A stretch of DNA of 64,000 nucleotides from Anaerolineae bacterium. GTDB taxonomy: Bacteria > Chloroflexota > Anaerolineae > Aggregatilineales > UBA2796. A program made the position numbers and the translations under genes. The stretch is from NCBI GenBank assembly GCA_019637555.1, contig JAHBVK010000010.1, forward strand, positions 62,001 through 126,000, given 5' to 3'. Under the pieces are notes generated by a model. It saw only the letters and a list, made by a program, of their open reading frames with translations, was not told the DNA's origin and did not search any database. Below are positions 16,549 through 24,975 of the stretch, piece by piece (within the stretch, counting starts at the first letter, position 1; each line of letters opens with the position of its first letter).

Positions 16549-18156
16549 ATGCGTCGTCTCGTTTTGATCTTGTGCTGCGTTTGCTTGTTTATCTCCATTA
16601 CTGTGACGAGTCGGGCGCAGGGCGAGATCACCGTTTCGGTGGCGGAAGGGCTGCCGGAGGATATTCGCGCGGCGGTGGATGCGCTTTCCGAGGTTGGAGC
16701 ATTTCGCCGTGTGGACGAGGCAAGCGCACAGGTCAAGGTGATCAACACGCTGGATCGAAGCGCAGCGGCGGCGCAGTGGACGTATGTCCCTGTTGTGCCC
16801 TTCGCCACCGTCGCAGATGATATCCGCTACAGCGATGTGCTAGCGTACTGGCAGGGCAACACAGCGACGCTGGCGTATCTCAGCGGTAATGGTGTTGCGC
16901 CGACTCTGGTGGTGTCCGCGGCGACGGTGGCGTGGCTAACATCGATGTTTGGTGCACCTGCTGCGAACGTCCCGATTGAGATTGTGCCTGCGGAAACAAT
17001 ACCATCTGTTCTGTGGGAACGGCGTCCGGCGTCGTGGTCGCTGATCCCGTTTCAGCAGCTTGATCCTATATTGAAGGCGCTGCGGCTTGATGGAATGGAC
17101 GTATTTAACCGCGCTTTGCCGATGGATGCCTATCCGCTGGTACAGGGGATCGCCGTGACGGGCGATCCAGCGCAGGTGGAGAGTGTGCTGCGGGCGCTGG
17201 AATCCTCGAACCGCTGGCAGAAGATCAACCGCGATCCCGACAAGATGACGATACTGGTGATGACGGGTGTGACGGCGCTGGTGCGGGCAACGGCATGGGT
17301 GATGGAAACTACGGGGATCGAGTATCCGGCGGGGGATATATTGCCGTTTCTGGCGGATGCTGACATCGTGCATACCAGCAACGAGGTGTCGTTCTCGGTG
17401 GACTGCCCGTATCCCGATCCGTCGTATCAGGCGACGGGTTTGATCTTCTGCTCCCGCGATTCGTATTTCGCGCTGCTGCAAGCGATCAAGCTGAAGGTGG
17501 TTGAACTGACGGGCAACCACGTCAAGGATTACGGTGTAGACGCCATGCTGCACACGCTGGATATCTACGACAGCAACGGGATCAGCTACTTCGGCGGCGG
17601 GCGCAATCAGGAAGATGCACGGCGGGCGCTGGTGATGGCAGGACGCGGTGGATCGATAGCGTTCATCGGCTGCAATCCTGCGGGACCACAGTTCGCGTGG
17701 GCGACGGCGGACACGCCGGGTGCGGCTGCCTGTGATGACGACTTCATCCGCGCTGAGATCGCGCAGATGAAAGCACATGGCGCGGTGGTAATCATGACGC
17801 TGCAATATCAGGAATACTACAGCTACGCACCGCCCGCGGACCAGATCGACTTCTTCAACAAGTATGCCGAGATGGGCGCTGATCTGGTGATCGGGTCACA
17901 GGCACACCAGCCACAGGGATTCGGCTTCACTGGGCATACGTTCATCCATTACGGCACGGGGAATCTGTTCTTCGATCAGATGGATGCGCTGGGCACGCGG
18001 CAGATGTTCGCGGACAAGATCATATTGTACGAAGGGCGGCATCTGAGCACGGTGCTGTTCACGGGCTTGATCGAGAATTACGCTCGTCCGCGTCCGATGA
18101 CGGAGCAGGAACGCACCGATTTCCTGACCACCATTTTTCAAGCGAGTGGGTGGTAA
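16549..18156 (+). CDS. Secreted CapA/PGA_cap-family metallophosphatase-like protein
   Basis: 535 residues from the ATG at 16549 (GGAAG upstream), giving a clean signal peptide MRRLVLILCCVCLFISI...SRAQ; the longer TTG frame does not. A region to about residue 235 is not recognised. The rest resembles CapA, linked in other bacteria to poly-gamma-glutamate capsules: NHVKDYG (about 321), GISYFGGGRNQEDARRA, and GADLVIGSQAHQPQ (about 448). The usual first metal motif GDVMLGR appears as TGVTALVRA, with the aspartate replaced, and NLE as NEV, so phosphatase activity may be lost or altered. No capB/capC is nearby. Confidence 0.75.
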   Translation: MRRLVLILCCVCLFISITVTSRAQGEITVSVAEGLPEDIRAAVDALSEVGAFRRVDEASAQVKVINTLDRSAAAAQWTYVPVVPFATVADDIRYSDVLAYWQGNTATLAYLSGNGVAPTLVVSAATVAWLTSMFGAPAANVPIEIVPAETIPSVLWERRPASWSLIPFQQLDPILKALRLDGMDVFNRALPMDAYPLVQGIAVTGDPAQVESVLRALESSNRWQKINRDPDKMTILVMTGVTALVRATAWVMETTGIEYPAGDILPFLADADIVHTSNEVSFSVDCPYPDPSYQATGLIFCSRDSYFALLQAIKLKVVELTGNHVKDYGVDAMLHTLDIYDSNGISYFGGGRNQEDARRALVMAGRGGSIAFIGCNPAGPQFAWATADTPGAAACDDDFIRAEIAQMKAHGAVVIMTLQYQEYYSYAPPADQIDFFNKYAEMGADLVIGSQAHQPQGFGFTGHTFIHYGTGNLFFDQMDALGTRQMFADKIILYEGRHLSTVLFTGLIENYARPRPMTEQERTDFLTTIFQASGW

Positions 18157-18160
18157 GTGG

Positions 18161-18225
18161 TTTAGCCTCACCCCCTCTGCCCCCTCTCCAATCCGAGTAC
18201 AGATTAGGAGAGGGGGAACCGAGAG
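18161..18225. repeat. Dispersed GAGTAC-loop hairpin repeat
   Basis: TTTAGCCTCACCCCCT, then CCCCCTCTCC AAT and GAGTAC in the loop, closing with ATTAGGAGAGGGGG and CCGAGAG. Nearly identical to 27508-27570 including the leading TTTAGCCTCACCCCCT. Both copies sit in short gaps between convergent genes and can form a long hairpin. Confidence 0.8.
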
Positions 18226-18242
18226 ATAAGCACCTCAGAATC

Positions 18243-20102
18243 TTATTCCGTCGGGGTGGGTATATCGGTGCTGCCCACCTTGAAGAAGATGCCGCGCCCG
18301 AACAAGCTCGGATTCTGCCACGAGTTATCACCCGTATCCTTATCCGACCAGATCAGTTTGACATTCCGATCCAACTCGTTCGCGCCGTTGCCCTGCATCT
18401 GCAAGCCGATCTCCAAGCCGTGCGCTGGCACGATCTGCTGATCGGCGAGGTCGATGCCGATCTCAAAGCCCCAGCCATCGCTGGTCTTGAACACAAATCC
18501 TGTGACCTTAGCGTTGGCGAAATTTGTCCCGTTCACATTCAACTTGCTTGCGTCCGTTTTGCCAATATCTGACGGATTGATGTTGAACTGGAACACCTTA
18601 TCGTTGTAAGTCGTGGCTGCCAGATCGCCGCTAAGGTTCAGGTAAAATTCCAGCGAGTCTTCGTTCCAGTAATTCGACTCGTGTTTGCCAGTGATGATCG
18701 TCTTATCGACCATCGCCGCTGCCACGTAGAATGTTGTCTCATCCGCTGCGACTGCGAACTTCAGCGATCCATTCTCCGCCGGATCGGAGGACAGCAGCGT
18801 ACCTTTATCGACGGTTACGAAGGGGATCGCGCTCCAATCATCCAGCTTGCCGTCCAGTTTGATAGCGACGGGGAAGGGGATGTATACCGCTTTCCCCGCG
18901 ATCTCACGCGGCGCGATCAGATCGCTTGCCTCGGCGGGCAGTTCAGCGGAAGCGGATGGCGTGGCGGTAGGCGTCACGGGAGCTGCCGTCGGGGATGGCG
19001 TCAGCGTGACTTGCAACTTGTGGATGTTCAGGCGTTCCTTAAAGCCTATGCCATAGTCGGTAGGTGTGCCGTCATAATCAAGGATCAGCACCGGTCCCGA
19101 ACCGCATAGGTCTGCGCCCCAAGCATCCCATGTCCACGCCAGATAGCCGATCTCCTTGGCGTCCAACCACGTCATCAGTTCATCAATGTACTGGTGATCG
19201 CAGTCGTTCTCGCCGATCTCGCCCGCAATCACAGGCACTTGCGCCTTAACAGGAGCTATCGTGCGCTCCCAGCAGGTCACGTTCGAGCAAACGTTGAAGT
19301 TGTAGGAATGCCACGCCGCTACCAGATTGCCCGTCGGATCGTTGGGCTTATACTCCAACCATCCCGACAGCGCGTTGGAATACTGCACGCCGCCGATCAT
19401 AATGATGTTGGTTGCGCCAGTCGCCCGCACCGTATCCACTAGCTGTTGGAAACCAGCTACCTCGTAATCAATGCCCTTGCATGTTCCACCATCGCGCCAG
19501 CACGTCCATGCCGCCTCAGAATCTTGATTGCTATCGGGGTATGGCTCATTGAATAGGTCGAAGATCACCGCGCTGTTGTCTTTGAACGTCGTCGCCAACT
19601 CTTTCCAGAAGGCAGGCGTATGGTCAGCGTCTGGCATCGGTGCTTGTTTGTCGGCGGGCGTCGTGCCGGGGGCGTTCCAATGCAGTTCAAGAATGGCGAC
19701 CTGTCCGTAACTATTGACCAGATTGACGAAATCCACGACCGCTTTCTGATACGTTTCGCCGGAATATTCGGGTTTCACGCCGTTGATCCCTAACCAGCAA
19801 TCCTCGTTCAGCGGGATGCGGATTACGTTGGTATGCCACGCGGCGATGGCTTGTACAGACTTCGCATCAGTAGGTCCGTCCCAGATGCCGCGTCCTTGAA
19901 TGCACATATACTCGCCGCCGGATCGATTGACGCCGCGCAAAATGATCGGCTCATTGGCACCATTCAGAATCTGGTTGCCGACCACATGCAGCCCTTGAAT
20001 CGCGCTTGGCGTCTGCGCGAAAGTCTGATCAGAACGCAGCAACAGGAGGGCAAAGACTAGGCAACTTAAGAGAGCACTGACGAATGAAACATGGCGACGC
20101 AT
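18243..20102 (-). CDS. Secreted GH5 endoglucanase with C-terminal CBM9-like domain
   Basis: 619 residues from the ATG at 20102 (GAGGAG 8 bases upstream). Order: signal peptide ending near TFAQ (residue 30), GH5 catalytic domain (about 35-355), Thr/Pro linker (about 365-400), CBM9-like carbohydrate-binding domain (about 405-610; starts LDGKLDDWSAIPF). The acid/base glutamate is E186 in FDLFNEP and the nucleophile E295 in VIAGEIGE; the HWN motif after strand 4 is present. GH5 enzymes cleave beta-1,4-glucans or mannans with retention. This is an extracellular enzyme for plant or microbial polysaccharide. It converges on the CapA-like gene across a dispersed hairpin. Confidence 0.9.
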   Translation of the reverse strand: MRRHVSFVSALLSCLVFALLLLRSDQTFAQTPSAIQGLHVVGNQILNGANEPIILRGVNRSGGEYMCIQGRGIWDGPTDAKSVQAIAAWHTNVIRIPLNEDCWLGINGVKPEYSGETYQKAVVDFVNLVNSYGQVAILELHWNAPGTTPADKQAPMPDADHTPAFWKELATTFKDNSAVIFDLFNEPYPDSNQDSEAAWTCWRDGGTCKGIDYEVAGFQQLVDTVRATGATNIIMIGGVQYSNALSGWLEYKPNDPTGNLVAAWHSYNFNVCSNVTCWERTIAPVKAQVPVIAGEIGENDCDHQYIDELMTWLDAKEIGYLAWTWDAWGADLCGSGPVLILDYDGTPTDYGIGFKERLNIHKLQVTLTPSPTAAPVTPTATPSASAELPAEASDLIAPREIAGKAVYIPFPVAIKLDGKLDDWSAIPFVTVDKGTLLSSDPAENGSLKFAVAADETTFYVAAAMVDKTIITGKHESNYWNEDSLEFYLNLSGDLAATTYNDKVFQFNINPSDIGKTDASKLNVNGTNFANAKVTGFVFKTSDGWGFEIGIDLADQQIVPAHGLEIGLQMQGNGANELDRNVKLIWSDKDTGDNSWQNPSLFGRGIFFKVGSTDIPTPTE

Positions 20103-20265
20103 AAACACGCTCCTCTGCACACAGACAATCAATCACCGCTTCGCATAATAACTCTAATAACTACGGTCACGACTATAGCATTCGCACGATCCTGTTGCAT
20201 GCTACATTACAGGAGCGGCTTATAACGCTTACGCTGGTAGGTCAGGAATTGGTGGATCAGCCATC

Positions 20266-20369
20266 ACCGGACGCTAAAGCATCCGGCTATAAGCACGAAG
20301 CACCGTAAACGGCGCTAAAACAAGTCGCGGTGAGCATTACTATTTCAGCCCGGTAGCTTTAGCTCCGGG
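20266..20369. repeat. About 105-bp dispersed composite repeat, copy A (in a 374-base intergenic gap)
   Basis: Order of modules: ACCGGACGCT-AA-AGCATCCGG palindrome, CTATAAGCACGAAGCACCGT, a short imperfect stem CACCGT-AA-ACGGCG, then ACTATTTCAG and the palindrome CCCGGTAGCT-TT-AGCTCCGGG. The same order recurs at 44843-44949 with near identity. The remainder of the gap 20103-20476 holds no reading frame or RNA gene that I can support, apart from the promoter just before the kinase. Confidence 0.8.
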
Positions 20370-20440
20370 AATCCTCGTCCTGAAAGGCATTAGCCATCGG
20401 GATCGGGTATTAGAACAGCACAAGAAATCTGCTGAACGAC

Positions 20441-20469
20441 TTCCAGCCCTGCTCGCCTCATGCTAAAAT
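20441..20469 (+). promoter_or_regulatory. Extended -10 promoter abutting the histidine kinase start
   Basis: TTCCAG (20441-20446), 17-base spacer, TAAAAT (20464-20469) with TGC extension. The ATG at 20477 begins 8 bases after the hexamer and has no Shine-Dalgarno, so the transcript would be leaderless or nearly so. Confidence 0.5.
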
Positions 20470-20476
20470 CAGCCTT

Positions 20477-22081
20477 ATGTTAATGCTACCTGACTTCCGA
20501 GTACGGCAGCGCGATTATCTGCTGGAGATCGCGCGGGCGATGACTTCACAGCTTAACCTAGATGCTGTACTGCGGCTGATCTTGCAGTCGGCGGCGTCTA
20601 TGCTTGGCGGAGAGGTTGGCTTGATCGCGCTGGTGGATGACGACAGTAAGTTTCGTGCTCGTGCTACCATCGGCGTAGATGCGGCACATCTGCATTTGTT
20701 CGCCCCGCTGCTAGATAACCTCGACGACAAAAGCAACCACGATCAGCATAATCACAACCATGGTGGGCTAGATTTTGAAGCGCTCGACCTAAAGATGCGG
20801 GTGGTGGCGAGGGCATTGGATATTCGCTTGCGTCAGGTGATCGCACTGCCGCTGATCATCCGCGAGGAGAATGTCGGCGTCATTTTCGTGTTCCGCACCT
20901 ACCGTGCCGAGCCGAATCCCAACGATACCGCCGTGCTGCAAAGTTTCGCCGATCAAGCTGCCGTCGCCGTGTTCAATGCACGTTTGTACCAATCGGTGAG
21001 CGCGGAGCAGATGCGACTGGCGGCAATCCTTGATCACAGTGGTGACGGGATCATGATCCTTGACGGCAGCGGGCACATTCAACGCTTCAACAAGGCGTTA
21101 GGGCGGATCGTCGGCTGTTCGCCTACGGAAGTAATCGGCAACTTACATGATGACGTGATCATGTGGGATCATATCGAGATGGGGACAGCATTAGACGCGG
21201 CGTTGGCGTCCGGCTGGCCCCAACAGACGGCGGTAGATGCGCCGCCGGATACGATCTATGTGGAAGGTGATCTCACGCGTTGCGATGGTACCACGATCAG
21301 CGTGGGGATCACCTACGCGCCATTATTGAGCGGCAGCGGCAAATTGAGCAACGTCATTGGCAGCGTGCGTGACATCACCAATTTTCGCAAAGCGCAGGAG
21401 ATGAAATCGACGTTCATCTCGGTAGTTTCGCACGAACTGAAGACACCTGTCGCCTTGATCAAAGGATATGCGGGCACGCTACGGCGCGAGGACGCCAATT
21501 GGGATAAAGCGACGATCCGCAACAGCTTGAAAGTGATCGAGGAAGAGGCGGATCGTTTAACCGAGTTGATCGAAAATCTGCTGGCAGCTTCCAAACTGCA
21601 GGCAGAAGGGATGCGCATTAATATCGGTGATGTGCGCCTCGATCTGCTGGCGGCACGTTCGGTTGAGCGTTTTCAAGTGCAGACGCCGATCCATCAGTTG
21701 AATCTCGATTTCCCACCAAACTTTCCCTCCGTACAAGGTGACCAGACGCGGCTGCGGCAAGTGCTGGATAATCTGATCAACAATGCGATCAAGTATTCGC
21801 CCGCTGGCGGCGAGATACGGATCAGTGGCGCGTTCGACGATCATTCAGTCACCGTCGCCGTGAGTGATCCGGGCGTGGGCATCTCCGAGGAACAACTGGA
21901 ACATATCTTCGAGCGTTTCTACCGCGTGGATGATGCTCTCAGTCGCAAAACACAGGGCACCGGACTCGGTCTTTATCTTGCCCGTGCGGTGATCGATGCC
22001 CATCACGGTACAATTGAAGTAGATAGTCAGGTGGGCAAAGGCTCAACCTTCCGCTTCACCATTCCGATTTCACAACCCTAG
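20477..22081 (+). CDS. Soluble GAF-PAS sensor histidine kinase
   Basis: 534-residue two-component kinase without membrane helices. Order: GAF domain (about 12-172), PAS (about 178-300), HisKA with phospho-accepting H319 in SVVSHELKTP, and HATPase with N-box DNLINNAIKY (431-440), DPGVGIS (464-470) and GTGLGL (494-499). All catalytic motifs are intact. The GAF domain carries a His-rich surface loop (NHDQHNHNH, about 87-95) that could bind metal. No response regulator is adjacent; the FHA-receiver protein at 59613 is the only receiver in the window. It appears to have a leaderless start. Confidence 0.92.
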   Translation: MLMLPDFRVRQRDYLLEIARAMTSQLNLDAVLRLILQSAASMLGGEVGLIALVDDDSKFRARATIGVDAAHLHLFAPLLDNLDDKSNHDQHNHNHGGLDFEALDLKMRVVARALDIRLRQVIALPLIIREENVGVIFVFRTYRAEPNPNDTAVLQSFADQAAVAVFNARLYQSVSAEQMRLAAILDHSGDGIMILDGSGHIQRFNKALGRIVGCSPTEVIGNLHDDVIMWDHIEMGTALDAALASGWPQQTAVDAPPDTIYVEGDLTRCDGTTISVGITYAPLLSGSGKLSNVIGSVRDITNFRKAQEMKSTFISVVSHELKTPVALIKGYAGTLRREDANWDKATIRNSLKVIEEEADRLTELIENLLAASKLQAEGMRINIGDVRLDLLAARSVERFQVQTPIHQLNLDFPPNFPSVQGDQTRLRQVLDNLINNAIKYSPAGGEIRISGAFDDHSVTVAVSDPGVGISEEQLEHIFERFYRVDDALSRKTQGTGLGLYLARAVIDAHHGTIEVDSQVGKGSTFRFTIPISQP

Positions 22082-22135
22082 CAGCAACTTCGCGGCACAT
22101 GTCTCAGCTCAGGGTAACGCTTAAGGAGCTTTCTC

Positions 22136-23638
22136 TTGGTTCAACTTTCACGACCTTCAAACATGGGTAATATGGGCGGTGGCAGCAGCGGCAGCGGGGG
22201 TCTTCAGATCACCTGCCAGAACTGTGGCACGCCGTTCGCTGTGCAACTGGAACAGATCATCGACGCGACGCGCAATCCTTCGGCAAAAGCGCGTTTCCTT
22301 GCTGGACGCACCAACGTCTTTGCTTGCCCGAACTGCGGTTATCAATCACGCGTGGGCACGCCGCTTCTGTATCACGATCAGAGCAAGGAACTGCTGATGC
22401 TCTACGTGCCGATGGAACTGAACCTGCCCAAGCCGGAGCAGGAACGGTTGATCGGCTCGATGACGCAGGCGCTGATCAACAGCATCCCGCAGGAACAGCG
22501 TAAAGGCTATTTGTTTACCCCACGACAGGCGCTGACGCTGCAAGGCATGATGGAGACGATCCTCGAAGCTGACGGCATCACCAAAGAGATGGTTGAGGCG
22601 CAGCGGCAGAAAGTACGGATAGTCGAAACTTACCTGCAAACCGATCCCGATCAGTGGGATTCACTGACCGAGCAGTTCGGTGATCAGATTGACCGCCAGT
22701 TCTTTGACATTATTACCGCTTCCGCCGAAGCCGCCGCCGCCAGTGGTCGCCGCGATGTAACCGAGGCGATGCTGGTGCTGCGGGATCGCTTGCTGCAATC
22801 GACCAAAGCCGGACAAGAAATGCTCAGTGCGGCGCAGGAGCAGGAAGCGCGTATTCAAAGCGTGGCAGACGAACTGAACGCACTGGGCAAAGACCTGACG
22901 CACGATCAAGTGGTCGATCTGGCGATCCGTTTGGGCAAGGAAGGCGACGAGAAGTTGCAAGTGCTGGTCGGTCTCGCCCGTCCGCTGATGGATTATCACT
23001 TCTTTGAACTGCTGGCGCAGCGCTTGGAAGCGGCGGAAGGTGAAGATGCCGAGCAAATCACCGCGATTCGGGATCGCCTGCTGGAGCTGACCACCTTGAT
23101 CGATCAGAGTAATCAGGCAGTGGTACAGCAAGCCGCCAATACGCTCAACGAGATCATGAACGCGCAGGATGTCGATACAGCAATCGATGAGCATCTGGCG
23201 CAGATTGACGATCTGTTTCTGCAAGTGTTGAGCGCCAACATTCAGCACGCGGAACAGCAAGGCGATCAGATCACCGGTGCGCGGTTAAAGAACATCTTGC
23301 AGAAGGTGATGGCGCTGCTGGAACAGAGCGCACCGCCCGCGATCCAGTTCATCAATCAACTGCTAGGAATGCAGACACTGGATATGGCGAAGCAGGAGTT
23401 AGCCGCACGCGCTGAGGAATTCGGTCCCGATCTGTTAGATTGGTTCGACTCGCTGGATGAGAATCTGGCGGCGAGTGGCGATCAGCAGATGCGCCAGACG
23501 CTATCGCAACTACGTGCCATCGCCGCGCAAGTGCTCGGTAGTGATGGCGATACGGATGGCGATACGGATGGTGAGGAGTCTAGCGAAACGAACTCCGGCA
23601 TCATTTTGCCCTTCTCCACGCGTAAACGTAAGGAGTAG
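22136..23638 (+). CDS. CpXC-domain zinc-ribbon protein
   Basis: 500 residues starting at TTG 22136, with AAGGAG (22123-22128) 7 bases upstream. After a Gly/Ser-rich N-terminus comes a CpXC domain whose four cysteines C27, C30, C64 and C67 (TCQNCG and ACPNCG) form a zinc ribbon. The remaining 350 residues are helical and rich in Gln, Glu and Ala, suggesting coiled-coil bundles. The tail has a short DGDTDGDTDGE acidic repeat and a basic end. The family has no established function. It is 54 bases after the kinase and its stop region supplies the ribosome-binding site for the next gene. Confidence 0.8.
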   Translation: MVQLSRPSNMGNMGGGSSGSGGLQITCQNCGTPFAVQLEQIIDATRNPSAKARFLAGRTNVFACPNCGYQSRVGTPLLYHDQSKELLMLYVPMELNLPKPEQERLIGSMTQALINSIPQEQRKGYLFTPRQALTLQGMMETILEADGITKEMVEAQRQKVRIVETYLQTDPDQWDSLTEQFGDQIDRQFFDIITASAEAAAASGRRDVTEAMLVLRDRLLQSTKAGQEMLSAAQEQEARIQSVADELNALGKDLTHDQVVDLAIRLGKEGDEKLQVLVGLARPLMDYHFFELLAQRLEAAEGEDAEQITAIRDRLLELTTLIDQSNQAVVQQAANTLNEIMNAQDVDTAIDEHLAQIDDLFLQVLSANIQHAEQQGDQITGARLKNILQKVMALLEQSAPPAIQFINQLLGMQTLDMAKQELAARAEEFGPDLLDWFDSLDENLAASGDQQMRQTLSQLRAIAAQVLGSDGDTDGDTDGEESSETNSGIILPFSTRKRKE

Positions 23639-23673
23639 TCACTATCACTCGGCTGCTGCAATCGCCGCGTCGT

Positions 23674-24924
23674 TTGCTCATCGCTGTTATTTTGCTGGCG
23701 GTGGCGGCGCGGCTGATCTTCATCTTGTTCTTCGGGCAAACGCTGATCCTCGAAGCATCCGGCTATGACGTATACGCGGTGAACCTGTTAGCAGGTCACG
23801 GCTACACGCGCATGGCTGATCTGCGCCCCGATTCCGATCTACCGCCGCTGTACAGCTTCGCGCTGGCGGGCATCTACGCGCTGTTCGGCAGGAGCGCGAT
23901 CCCCGTCGCGCTGGTGCAGATCGGCATGGACGTGATCTCGTGGCTGGCGATCTACGCTATCGGGCGGCGGATCGGCGGTGAGTGGGTCGGTTTGCTGGCG
24001 GCAGGATTTACGGCGTTCTATCCCTATCTGCTGTTTCAAAATTTATCGGTCAACGATACCGCCGTGTTCATCATGCTGCTGACTACTGGCGTTTGGGCGG
24101 CGATGGTGGCGCAGGAAAAGGCATCGTGGCGCTGGGCGGCATTGAGTGGTTTGCTGCTCGGAGTTGCGGCGCTGACTAAGACGCTGGCAATCCTCGTACT
24201 GCCGTTCGTCGGTCTGTGGTGGTGGTCGAAGATCGGATTGCGGCGGGCAACAGTACTGACGGTGGTGCTGGGGATCTGCTTCTTCGCGCCAATCTTGCCG
24301 TGGTTGATCCGCAACTATCAGGTGCAGGGGCAGTTCGTGCTGATCAGTCTGAATGACGGCAGCAACTTGTATCAGGGCAACAATTCCTGCGTAGCTGATC
24401 TGCTGTGGAACGGCTACGACGCGCAATGGTCGAATTGTATGCTGCCAGAACCAGCGGGTTTGACTGAAGTGCAACTGTCAGCGTGGAATCGAGATCAGGC
24501 ACTTGCGTATCTGCGCGAGAATCCGAATGATTGGCTGCGCTTGTTCGCCGTCAAGCTGTGGACGCAGTGGAGTCCTGAACTGCTGCCCCGCGCTGTGCCT
24601 ACCGATGTCGCTGCACCGAAGATGATCAATGAGGCGGTGATGCAGTACGAGTCACCATTGTTTAGCGTGGCGCGGATTGCTCATCTGATCTACTTCACGC
24701 CGCTGTGGTTGCTCGGATTCTTGGGCATCTGGCGTGCCTCACGCGATGGTAAACCTGTGACGCCGCTGCTGGCAGTGCTGATCGCGCTAACTGTCGCCTA
24801 CCTGATCTACCATCCATCTACGCGGTATCGATCCCCCGGCGATCCGTTTTTGTTCATCTTCTCGGCGTATGCAGTGGTGTGGTTATGGCACAGAATTAGG
24901 ATCAGAATTCAGCCACAGAATTGA
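23674..24924 (+). CDS. GT39/ArnT-like membrane glycosyltransferase
   Basis: 416 residues if started at TTG 23674, with about ten hydrophobic helices. The GT-C-type first loop contains ASGYDVYAVNLLAGHGYTRM and then DLPPLYSFALAGIYALFG, typical of GT39-like enzymes using polyprenyl-phosphate sugars. The start is doubtful. TTG 23674 lacks a ribosome-binding site and cuts off an upstream in-frame basic segment TRLLQSPRR, whereas AAGGAG (23630-23635) is 8 bases before an ATC codon at 23644. Less hydrophilic C-terminus than the 814-residue homologue at 8586. Probably attaches sugars on the outer membrane face. Confidence 0.75.
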   Translation: MLIAVILLAVAARLIFILFFGQTLILEASGYDVYAVNLLAGHGYTRMADLRPDSDLPPLYSFALAGIYALFGRSAIPVALVQIGMDVISWLAIYAIGRRIGGEWVGLLAAGFTAFYPYLLFQNLSVNDTAVFIMLLTTGVWAAMVAQEKASWRWAALSGLLLGVAALTKTLAILVLPFVGLWWWSKIGLRRATVLTVVLGICFFAPILPWLIRNYQVQGQFVLISLNDGSNLYQGNNSCVADLLWNGYDAQWSNCMLPEPAGLTEVQLSAWNRDQALAYLRENPNDWLRLFAVKLWTQWSPELLPRAVPTDVAAPKMINEAVMQYESPLFSVARIAHLIYFTPLWLLGFLGIWRASRDGKPVTPLLAVLIALTVAYLIYHPSTRYRSPGDPFLFIFSAYAVVWLWHRIRIRIQPQN

Positions 24925-24949
24925 CGAACTTGAACGCCTGTGCTAGACT
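24921..24949 (+). promoter_or_regulatory. Promoter of the nurA-HAS transcription unit
   Basis: TTGACG (24921-24926), spacer of exactly 17 bases, TAGACT (24944-24949) with a TGC extension. The -35 hexamer overlaps the stop codon of the preceding membrane glycosyltransferase. The predicted start lies about 20 bases before the nurA ATG. Confidence 0.65.
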
Positions 24950-24975
24950 GCCTCGCGTTTAAGGGTGTTAGCAGC

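Noticed and set aside
16936-17805. 289-codon minus-strand frame inside the CapA-like gene
   Set aside because: Arg/His-rich translation typical of an antisense frame of GC-rich coding DNA; no start signal or domain.
24036-24474. Two overlapping minus-strand frames within the GT39-like gene
   Set aside because: They lack start signals and coding character; the plus-strand hydrophobic pattern is convincing.
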